Of a stretch of 64,000 nt of DNA, positions 54,838 through 62,289 are shown piece after piece. The position numbers and the translations under genes were made by a program. Position 1 is the stretch's first letter; the number at the start of each line of letters is the position of its first letter. This DNA is from CAZNNH01 sp964574335 (GTDB lineage Bacteria; Acidobacteriota; Vicinamibacteria; Fen-336), in the NCBI GenBank assembly GCA_964574335.1, contig CAZNNH010000006.1:1-64000 (forward strand). The letters run 5' to 3'. The notes below the pieces were generated by a model, which ran no database searches, had not been told where the DNA came from, and was given only the letters and a program-made list of their open reading frames with translations.

Positions 54838-56334
54838 GTGGGCCTCCACCTCGCCATCGATCTCGGCGCCGGCAGCGGACGGGCGATGCTCGGCCGGCTC
54901 GAAGCGGACGGGCTGCGCCTCGAGGAGCTTCACCGCTTCCACTACCCGCCGCGGATCTCGGCAGGCCACCTGCGCTGGCGCTTCGCCGACCTGCTGCTGG
55001 GGATCCGCCAGGGTCTGCGCGCGGCCGCTCTCCGCGCCGGCGAGCTCGGGGACGATCTCGCCACCGTGGGCGTCGACTCGTGGGGCGTCGACTACGGCCT
55101 GCTCGACGCCGCCGGCCGCCTGCTGGAGGAACCGGTGGCCTACCGCGACGCCCGCACCGCCGGGATCCTGCCCGAGGTGCTCGAGCGGGTCCCGCGGCAA
55201 CGGATCTTCGCCCGCACCGGGATCCAGTTCATGGAGCTCAACACGCTTTTCCAGCTCTACGCCCAGGCTCGCGAGGGCCTGCCGCCGGGCGCCTCGCGGC
55301 TGCTGATGATCCCGGACCTGTGCCACCACTTCCTGTGCGGCGCCGACGTCTGCGAGTACACCAACGCCTCCACCACCCAGCTCCTCGACGCCCGGACGCG
55401 GGAATGGGACGCGGAGCTCCTGCTCGATCTCGGCCTGCCGCGCGAGCTGATGCCCCGCATCGTCTCCCCCGGCACCGAGCTGGGGACGCTGCGGGCCGGG
55501 CTGCGGGAGGAGCTCGGGGTCGGGCCCTTTCAGGTGCTGGCTCCGGCCACCCACGACACCGCGAGCGCCGTGGCGGGCACACCGCTTCGGCCCGGCTGGG
55601 CCTACATCTCCTCGGGCACCTGGTCTCTGATGGGGACGGAGCGCCGAGAGCCCCTGATCAGCGACGCGGTGGCAGCCGCCAACTTCACCAACGAGGGGGG
55701 CGTCTTCGGCACCATCCGGTTCCTCAAGAACCTGATGGGCCTGTGGATCCTCGAGTCCTGCCGCAAGGAGTGGCAGGCGGCCGGCACCGGCGTCGACTAC
55801 GAGTCCCTGCTACGGGAGGTCGGTCAGATCGACGCGGTGCCGGCCCTCGTCTTCCCGGACCACGAGAGCCTCTTCAGCCCCGAGAGCATGACCCGGGCCA
55901 TCGCCGAGCTGCTGGCGGCCACCGGCCAGCGGATGCCCGCCTCCCACGCCGGCCTCGCCAAGTGCATCCTCGACTCGCTGGCGCTGCGCTACGCCTCGGT
56001 GGTCGACACCATCGAGTCACTCACCGGCGAAGCGGTGCCGGGAATCCACATCGTCGGCGGCGGCAGCCTGAACCGCTACCTCGATCAGGCCACCGCCGAC
56101 GCCACCGGGCGGCCGGTGCTGGCAGGACCGGCCGAGGCCACGGCCACCGGCAGCCTGGTCCTGCAGGCCATCGCCTCGCGTGAGCTCGTTTCCCTCGACG
56201 AGGCGCGAGCCCGGGTCGAGGCTGCGGTACGCCCGCAGCCGTTCGAGCCGTCCGGCTCCGGGGCCTGGTTGGAGGCGAAGGACCGCTATCGCGAGCTCGA
56301 GAGACGCCTGGCTACTGGCTCCCCACTCCCTTGA
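54838..56334 (+). CDS. rhaB: Rhamnulokinase
   Basis: 498 residues from GTG 54838. FGGY-family kinase: AIDLGAGSGRAMLG (phosphate 1), VGVDSWGVDYGLL, the RhaB-type YRDARTAGI and ISSGTWSLMGTE, and the adenosine motif IHIVGGGSLNRYLDQ. It phosphorylates L-rhamnulose to L-rhamnulose 1-phosphate. No aldolase RhaD or transporter RhaT is encoded next to it. The end overlaps the opposite-strand lactonase gene by 23 bp. Confidence 0.93.
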   Translation: MGLHLAIDLGAGSGRAMLGRLEADGLRLEELHRFHYPPRISAGHLRWRFADLLLGIRQGLRAAALRAGELGDDLATVGVDSWGVDYGLLDAAGRLLEEPVAYRDARTAGILPEVLERVPRQRIFARTGIQFMELNTLFQLYAQAREGLPPGASRLLMIPDLCHHFLCGADVCEYTNASTTQLLDARTREWDAELLLDLGLPRELMPRIVSPGTELGTLRAGLREELGVGPFQVLAPATHDTASAVAGTPLRPGWAYISSGTWSLMGTERREPLISDAVAAANFTNEGGVFGTIRFLKNLMGLWILESCRKEWQAAGTGVDYESLLREVGQIDAVPALVFPDHESLFSPESMTRAIAELLAATGQRMPASHAGLAKCILDSLALRYASVVDTIESLTGEAVPGIHIVGGGSLNRYLDQATADATGRPVLAGPAEATATGSLVLQAIASRELVSLDEARARVEAAVRPQPFEPSGSGAWLEAKDRYRELERRLATGSPLP

Positions 56335-57211
56335 CTGACATACGCAGCCGATAGAGCCCCTTGCTGGCGGTGATGAAGAGGCTCTGGTGGTCTCGGCCTC
56401 CGAAGCAGACGTTGGCGGTCCACGGCTCCGGCACGTCGATCTGCTCGATCCGCTCTCCAGAGGGGCTGAACACGGTGACGCCGCGTCCGGTGAGGTAGAG
56501 GTTGCCCTGGTCGTCGAGGGTCAGCCCGTCGGAGCCCATCTCGCAGAACAAGGTCCGCTCTCCGAGCCTCCCGCCCTCGCCGATGGCGTAGGAGTAGGTC
56601 CGGCCGGCACCGATGTCGGCCACGTAGAGACGCCCCCCGTCAGGGGTGCCGATGATGCCGTTGGGCTGCACCAGGTCGTCGATCACACGGACCAGCTCCT
56701 TGTGGTCGGGGCTCAGCCGGTAGACCGCCTGCCGGTCCTGCTCCATCTCCGTCCGCTGCCAGTAGGGGCGCTGGTAGTAGGGATCGGTGAAGTAAACGCT
56801 CCCGTCCGGCGCGATCCAGACGTCGTTGGGGCCGTTGAGGCGCCTGCTCTGGTAGCCGTCGACGACCACGGTCACGCCCATGTCGGGGGCGATCCGCCAG
56901 AGCTCGTCCTTCTCGTCCGCGCAGGCCCAGAGGGAGCCCTCCGAGTCCACGGTCAGGCCGTTCGATCGCCCGGCCGGCTGCAGGTAGGTTCGTAGCTCGT
57001 CGGTGACGGTGAAGACCAGGATCCGGTCGTTGGGCTGGTCGGTGAAGTAGACGTTGCCCTCCGCGTCCGAGGCCGGTCCCTCCGTGAAGACGAAGTCCCC
57101 GGCCAGCTTCTCGAGCTGGGCACCGGGGGCAACGATCGGGGCGGCATACCCCTCGACGGACCAGCACATCGCCAGAAGACCCCAGAACGAAACCAGCCGA
57201 CTCCCCCTCAT
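56312..57211 (-). CDS. Exported SMP-30/gluconolactonase-like lactonase
   Basis: 299 residues, ATG after AAGGAGG. Signal peptide VSFWGLLAMCWSVEGYAA. The six-bladed propeller repeats include FTEGPASDAEGNVYFTDQPND, SNGLTVDSEGSLW and NGPNDVWIAPDGSVYFTDPYY, with a metal-site Asn/Asp in PNDVW and a Glu in TEGP. It should open a sugar lactone outside the cytoplasm, plausibly the product of the GMC dehydrogenase encoded elsewhere in this window. Confidence 0.9.
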   Translation of the reverse strand: MRGSRLVSFWGLLAMCWSVEGYAAPIVAPGAQLEKLAGDFVFTEGPASDAEGNVYFTDQPNDRILVFTVTDELRTYLQPAGRSNGLTVDSEGSLWACADEKDELWRIAPDMGVTVVVDGYQSRRLNGPNDVWIAPDGSVYFTDPYYQRPYWQRTEMEQDRQAVYRLSPDHKELVRVIDDLVQPNGIIGTPDGGRLYVADIGAGRTYSYAIGEGGRLGERTLFCEMGSDGLTLDDQGNLYLTGRGVTVFSPSGERIEQIDVPEPWTANVCFGGRDHQSLFITASKGLYRLRMSVKGVGSQ

Positions 57212-57293
57212 CCGGTCCTCCTTCTGCTCCCAGCCGCCCGCCCCGCCGCCTCCATCTTATGCCCGGCGTCTGGCGGCTTCCAGGCGACCTGGC

Positions 57294-59015
57294 TCAGCGG
57301 TCGCCGGCCGCCCCACCCGAAGGCGGAGGCCCGCTGCGCCAGAACGGGTGTGGGGTGTCACGCTCGGCAGCCAACCGTTGGAGGCGTTGCTCGTCGACGC
57401 GGTAGATGAAGATCGAGAAGCCGAGCCGCTCGTCGGGAGGCTCGACGGTGAGCCAGTCCAGACAGCCGCGCGGCCACCGCTTGGGTCGGTAGACCTCGAC
57501 CGCCTGCAGGGCATGGGTCCCGACGGTGGGCTGGCAGCGGGGCTTGCGCCACACCACCCCCCAGGCGTCTGGGTTGCCGCTGTACGCAGCATAGAAGAAC
57601 GTGGCCCGCCGCCTCAGCCCGTGCTCTGCCTGCCACTCGGCCAGCCGCTTCTGGTCCTGGCCCCAGTCGTCGCCGTGGATCAGGTAGCGGGGCCCCCCTT
57701 CCGGTCCTCCCGCCCAGGTGTTGAAGAACATCAGGTAGTGGGGATGGACGGCCAGCGAGCCGGCCACGCCCAGGGCGAGGGCGAGCTGCCAGGCGCGGGT
57801 CCCCAGCCCGCCCAGCCACCGGCTCGAGAGCGGCGCCGCCCGGCCCAGCCACAGCACGCCGAAGGGGAAGGCGGGGAGGATGTACTTGATGCCGTTCTGG
57901 GTGTGGCCGAGGCTCATCACCAGCAGCAGGAGGGCCGGAAAGGCGAGCAGGGCGAGGTCGGCCAGCACCTCGCCACGGGTCAAGAGACGCGAGCCGAGCA
58001 GCCGGAGCAGGACGAGAGCCTGCGCGCCCAGCGTCGTCTTGAGGAGAAGCGCCGCCAGGTAGAACCACCACCAGCCGTCGGAGCGGGTCTCACCGAACAG
58101 GTAGTTGAGGTGGCCGCTCTGGCCATGCTGCCACTGCCGCAGCCCGGACTGGATGTACATCGGGAAGGGGACCGGCCCGAGGCGGGCCTCCTCGGGCGCG
58201 GTGACGACCCGGCAGTCGCGGGCACGGGGGACGTACCCGGTGTCGAATCGGTAGCTGGCCCAGACCACGAGCAGCGCCGGAAGCGCACAGCCGAGCACGC
58301 GCAGTGCGATCGCGCCCACCAGGCGCCTCCGCGGGCCGCGGTGGTGCCGGGCCACGGCGATCCCGCCGACCACGGCCAGGACCGGCAGCATGCCGAGGGT
58401 GGTGACCTTGGAGGCGGCGGCCAGACCGAGCGCCAGGCCGATCACCGCCCCGCGGAGCAGCGAGGGACGTGCCACGAACCGCACCGTCGCCCACAACGTG
58501 GCGGCACAGAAGGAGGCGGCCCAGGCGTCGAGGGTGGCCAGCGAGCCGTTGGCGAGCACCGTCGGCGAGAAGCACCAGAGGGCCTGGGTCAGGAACCCGC
58601 CGGCCGGTCCGAGCAGGCGCCCGCCCGCCGACCACAGCAGGAGCCCGGCCAGCACGGTCACCAGCGCGGTGGCCGCCCGAGCCGCCAGCAGGTTGCGGCG
58701 CATCACCGGCAGCTCCTGGTCGTACAGGGGATGAGGCCGAGGAGAGACGAACAGCTCCGGCGCCACCAGGCGCAGGGCCAGGGCGAACCCCCACTTGGGC
58801 ACGGGCGGCGACTCGCAGCGGGTGGCGAAGTTGCCGTCCTCCCAGTAGCGGATGCCGTCGATCAGGTAGCCGGCCTCGTCGACGGTGTCGGACTTGTCCC
58901 AGGCCGTCGACAGCAGCAGGGCGAGCTGGACCACGGAAAGACCGAGCGCCAGCCCCCACCACCACCGGCCACGGCGGGTCTGGCGCACGGCCCCGGAAGG
59001 CTCCTCCCTCGACAT
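57294..59015 (-). CDS. GT39-like membrane glycosyltransferase
   Basis: 573 residues with about 11-12 membrane segments and a C-terminal periplasmic domain. DTVDEAGYLIDGIRYW after the first helix is the conserved acidic DE motif of GT39/PMT-like transferases. The loop YDQELPVMRRNLLAARA and a repeated hydrophobic pattern agree with ArnT/PMT relatives. A TAAGAT hexamer on the minus strand at 59028-59033 gives a very short leader. It probably transfers sugar from a polyprenyl phosphate donor. Confidence 0.85.
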   Translation of the reverse strand: MSREEPSGAVRQTRRGRWWWGLALGLSVVQLALLLSTAWDKSDTVDEAGYLIDGIRYWEDGNFATRCESPPVPKWGFALALRLVAPELFVSPRPHPLYDQELPVMRRNLLAARAATALVTVLAGLLLWSAGGRLLGPAGGFLTQALWCFSPTVLANGSLATLDAWAASFCAATLWATVRFVARPSLLRGAVIGLALGLAAASKVTTLGMLPVLAVVGGIAVARHHRGPRRRLVGAIALRVLGCALPALLVVWASYRFDTGYVPRARDCRVVTAPEEARLGPVPFPMYIQSGLRQWQHGQSGHLNYLFGETRSDGWWWFYLAALLLKTTLGAQALVLLRLLGSRLLTRGEVLADLALLAFPALLLLVMSLGHTQNGIKYILPAFPFGVLWLGRAAPLSSRWLGGLGTRAWQLALALGVAGSLAVHPHYLMFFNTWAGGPEGGPRYLIHGDDWGQDQKRLAEWQAEHGLRRRATFFYAAYSGNPDAWGVVWRKPRCQPTVGTHALQAVEVYRPKRWPRGCLDWLTVEPPDERLGFSIFIYRVDEQRLQRLAAERDTPHPFWRSGPPPSGGAAGDR

Positions 59016-59102
59016 GAAGAGGGAACGATCTTACCGTCGAATCCGGGGCCGGGCGAGACCGTGCCGGTGGGGGCTCGCTGGTGTAGACTGCTCCCTCCCT
59101 CG
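59016..59102. promoter_or_regulatory. Divergent promoter region of two envelope glycan genes
   Basis: Between the diverging genes, minus-strand TAAGAT (59028-59033) and plus-strand TAGACT (59084-59089) lie 12-13 nt from their start codons. Each would give a leader of about 6 nt, close to leaderless, and no Shine-Dalgarno of normal spacing is present on either side. Confidence 0.4.
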
Positions 59103-60329
59103 ATGCGGCCACGTCTTCGCGCCCTCGCCGGCAACCTGCTCCTCGCCCTCGTCTCCACCGCCCTGGGCCTGCTGGTCCTCGAGGGGCTGGCGCGGCTCGA
59201 GCTCAGGTATCGGGGCGGCGGCAAGGAAGAGGGCGAGGCGGCCACGTACATGGAGTCCGACCCGGTGCTGGGCTGGCGCAAGCGTCCCGGGGCCGGTGTG
59301 ACCTACTCGCGGCGCGAATACCGAGTGGACGTGAAGATCAACAGCCTGGGGCAGCGCGACCCTGAGCGCAGCTACCTGAAGCCAGCCCACGGCTTCCGCG
59401 TGCTAGCGCTCGGCGACTCCTTCATCGAGGGGTACAGCGTCCCCCTCGACGAGACCGTGACCCAGAGGCTGGAGGCGCGGCTCGCGGCGCCGGACTGCCC
59501 GGTAGAGGTCCTCAACGGAGGTACGGCCGCCTACAGCACCGACCAGGAGTACCTGTTCTACCGCATGGAGGGGCGCCGCTACGCGCCGGACGTGGTGCTG
59601 GTCTTCTTCTACTTCAACGACCTGATCGCCAACACGCTGTCCCGGAGCTACGGAGCACCGAAGCCGCGGCTGGTGTCCCGGGACGGCGGCCTGGTGCAGG
59701 GCAACTACCCGCTGCCGCACCTCCCGAAGCGGCGCCGTCCAAGGGAGCAGGACCCGACCGACGTGGAGGGCTCGGCGGCCCTCGCCTTCCTGCAGGAGCG
59801 GCTCCTGCTCGGGGCCCCCCGCACCTACAACGCCCTGGCCCGGCTCGGCTTCTGGGAGCCGATCGGGGGCGACCAGGAGGAGCCCTCGATGCGGGTGTTC
59901 AAGCGGCGGCGCCAGGCCCCGGTCGAGGCGGCCTGGGACATCACCGACCGCATCCTCCGTGCCCTCGCGAAGGCCGCGGCCGATGACGGGGCGCATTTCG
60001 CGGTGGTCTACGTGCCGAGCCGGATGGAGGTCGACGACCGGGACTGGGAGCTGGCCCAGCTCCGTTTCGAGTGGAACCAGGCCTGGGACCGCGGGCTAGT
60101 GGCCGAGCGGCTGTCCGAGCTGGCGGCGCATGCCGGGCTCCCGCTGCTGGACCTGACCGAGCCCTTGCGCGAGGCCGAGCGAGACTCCCGGGGCGCCACC
60201 TACTATCTCCACGACGGCCACTGGAACGGGAAGGGCCACGCCGCGGCCGCCCTGGCGGTGGAGGCCTTCTTGACGGCCAGGCACTGGCTTCCCGCCTGCG
60301 CCAGGGACGGGCACAACCCGGCGCGCTGA
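59103..60329 (+). CDS. Membrane-anchored SGNH hydrolase-like protein
   Basis: 408 residues. A N-terminal membrane segment (NLLLALVSTALGLLVLEGLA) is followed by a large exterior domain with block I LALGDSFIEGYSV, the central VEVLNGGTAAYST and a late HDGHWNGKGH. The last motif (Asp-x-x-His in HDGHWN) is close to that of AlgX/AlgJ-like acetyltransferases rather than classical GDSL esterases. It may acetylate or deacetylate an exported glycan. It is divergent from the GT39-like gene, which fits a shared glycan pathway. Confidence 0.78.
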   Translation: MRPRLRALAGNLLLALVSTALGLLVLEGLARLELRYRGGGKEEGEAATYMESDPVLGWRKRPGAGVTYSRREYRVDVKINSLGQRDPERSYLKPAHGFRVLALGDSFIEGYSVPLDETVTQRLEARLAAPDCPVEVLNGGTAAYSTDQEYLFYRMEGRRYAPDVVLVFFYFNDLIANTLSRSYGAPKPRLVSRDGGLVQGNYPLPHLPKRRRPREQDPTDVEGSAALAFLQERLLLGAPRTYNALARLGFWEPIGGDQEEPSMRVFKRRRQAPVEAAWDITDRILRALAKAAADDGAHFAVVYVPSRMEVDDRDWELAQLRFEWNQAWDRGLVAERLSELAAHAGLPLLDLTEPLREAERDSRGATYYLHDGHWNGKGHAAAALAVEAFLTARHWLPACARDGHNPAR

Positions 60330-60348
60330 GCCGCGGTCGGCCTCGGCC

Positions 60349-62133
60349 TCAGTCTGGGATGATCAGCGACTGCCCGGGATAGATCCGACTCCGCGACCGG
60401 AGACCGTTGGCGGCCAACAGCGCCGGCAGCGACACCTTGTGGCGCTGGGCGATGGCCCCCAGGGTGTCACCGGCACGTACCTCGTAGCGACGCCCCCCGG
60501 CGGAGGTGGCACGGAGCACCCGAAGCTTCTGGCCGGGATAGATCAGGTCCGAGTCGAGGTGGTTGTCCTGCTTGAGCCGGGCCACCGTGGTGCCGTAGCG
60601 CTTGGCGATCGAGAGCAACGACTCGCCCCGCCGTACGGTGTGCGCCCCGTCCACCAGTCGCGCCGGCGCCGGAGCCCGAGCCGCCGCCTGTCCCCGGACC
60701 GGGATGCGCAGGCGCTGTCCGCGGTAGATCCGGTTCCGGCTTCGGATCCGGTTGGAGCGCATGATGGCCGCGATGCTGGTGTGGTAGCGCCGGGCGATCA
60801 CCGACAGGGTCTCTCCGCTGCGCACCCGGTGGGTCACGTACTCGACCGCCGGCGGCTTCCATTCGGGTAGGGTGCTCAGGCTGGCCAGCACCGCTTCCTC
60901 CTTGCCGGCCGGTACCCGGAGGGAGTACGGTCGCTTGGGAGTGGCGTGGAAGCGCAGCTCCGGGTTGAGCTCCTGGAGCGCTCCCTGGGTGAGACCCAGG
61001 ACCGTCTCGAGGCTCTGCAGCTTGACGGCACGCTCCACCGTGACCGTGGTCAGGTCGGACGGCGGAGGATCGAGCTCGGGCAGCGTGATCCCGAAGCGGT
61101 CCGGCTTCTCGATCACCTCCAGGGCGGCCAGCAGTCGCGGCACGTAGCGGCGGGTCTCGTGAGGCAGCAGCTCGTACAGGTCCCAGAAGTCCAGGTACTC
61201 CTCGGACCGGCGCTGCAGCCGCAGCACCCGCACCTCCCCGCAGTTGTAGGCGGCCAGCGCCTTGGGCCAGTCCCCGAACAGGCCGTGCAGGTCCGTGAGG
61301 TAGGCGATGGCCGCGTCCGTCGACTTCTCGGGGTCGAGCCGCTCGTCGATCCAGGCGTCCCGGCTCAGGCCGTAGCGCTGCCCGGTCGAGGAGATGAACT
61401 GCCACATACCGAGGGCGCTGGCCCGTGACAGGGCTCGCACCTTGAACCAGCTTTCGACCAGCGGCAGCCAGCTCAATTGGCTGGGCAGGCCCGCCTCCTC
61501 GAGCTTGGCCAGGATCATCGGCCGGTAGCGTCCCGAGCGCCGGTAGCCGGCCAGGAATTGCTCCCGCTCCGCGCCGGTGAAGCTCTGGATCTCGCGTCGG
61601 ACGTGCTGGTTGTCGACGATCGGCAGGGCCAGGTCCCAGGAGGCGACCGGGGCGGCGGCGACCCGCTCGGAGGCGTAGATGCGGTGGATCAGCTCCGCCA
61701 CCAGGCGCCGGATGTCGGCCTTGGCCTGGGGAAGGGTGCTGTCCTCGTCGGCCTCACCGTTGGCGGGCAGGGCCAGCATCAGCTCGTAGGCGCCGTCGAG
61801 CGCGGCCAGCGCTTCCTCGCTGGCGCCCTGGTCGAGCAGCGCCTCCGCCGACTGGCACAGCTCGAGCGCCTCCTTCTGGAGCGCCTGTGGGTCGCTCGAG
61901 CTCTCGCCGCTCAGCGGCTCGTCGTCGACCAGCTCGTCGCCGTCCGGCACCGACACTTCCTCCTGGGGCCCGGGCGTCGGCTCCGGGGCGGGTGTCTCGG
62001 CGGTGGCCTCGGCGGCTTCAGCCTCTCCGGCAACCATCGGCTCGAGGTCGGCGTGGCTCGAGCGACATCCCGGCAACAGGAGACCCGCCGCCCCGAGGAC
62101 GGCAACGAGCACGAACGACTGCAGACGTCTCAA
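60349..62133 (-). CDS. mltD: Lytic transglycosylase lipoprotein with three LysM domains
   Basis: 594 residues. The TTG start at 62133 is chosen because AGAGGAG lies 5 nt upstream and it gives a clean lipoprotein signal RRLQSFVLVAVLGAAGLLLPGC. A Pro/Glu-rich linker follows. The SLT domain has its catalytic Glu in LVESWFKVRALSR and SALGMWQFISSTGQRYGL, as in MltD. Three C-terminal LysM domains (THRVRSGETLSVIA, HTVRRGESLLSIA, YEVRAGDTLGAIA) bind peptidoglycan. It cleaves peptidoglycan glycan strands from the outer membrane or periplasm. Confidence 0.93.
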   Translation of the reverse strand: MRRLQSFVLVAVLGAAGLLLPGCRSSHADLEPMVAGEAEAAEATAETPAPEPTPGPQEEVSVPDGDELVDDEPLSGESSSDPQALQKEALELCQSAEALLDQGASEEALAALDGAYELMLALPANGEADEDSTLPQAKADIRRLVAELIHRIYASERVAAAPVASWDLALPIVDNQHVRREIQSFTGAEREQFLAGYRRSGRYRPMILAKLEEAGLPSQLSWLPLVESWFKVRALSRASALGMWQFISSTGQRYGLSRDAWIDERLDPEKSTDAAIAYLTDLHGLFGDWPKALAAYNCGEVRVLRLQRRSEEYLDFWDLYELLPHETRRYVPRLLAALEVIEKPDRFGITLPELDPPPSDLTTVTVERAVKLQSLETVLGLTQGALQELNPELRFHATPKRPYSLRVPAGKEEAVLASLSTLPEWKPPAVEYVTHRVRSGETLSVIARRYHTSIAAIMRSNRIRSRNRIYRGQRLRIPVRGQAAARAPAPARLVDGAHTVRRGESLLSIAKRYGTTVARLKQDNHLDSDLIYPGQKLRVLRATSAGGRRYEVRAGDTLGAIAQRHKVSLPALLAANGLRSRSRIYPGQSLIIPD

Positions 62134-62263
62134 TGGCTCTCCTCTCCCGAGCACACAGAACAGACCGCCCAGGCCGAGCGCGGTCCTGTTCCTAATCATG
62201 CCGGGCCGGGGCCGCTGCGTCCACCCATCCACCCAACCACGGGCTTCGGGGGGGCGGTCTTTG

Positions 62264-62272
62264 TGCTAGCGT
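62264..62272 (+). promoter_or_regulatory. Extended -10 promoter of the GGDEF-GAF-sigma-54 gene
   Basis: TGCTAGCGT at 62264-62272 (TGn plus TAGCGT) followed by a G-rich stretch and GGGTGA before the ATG at 62290. The upstream 62134-62263 holds no gene. A -35 is not clear, consistent with an extended -10 promoter. Confidence 0.45.
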
Positions 62273-62289
62273 GAGGGGGCGGGTGACCG

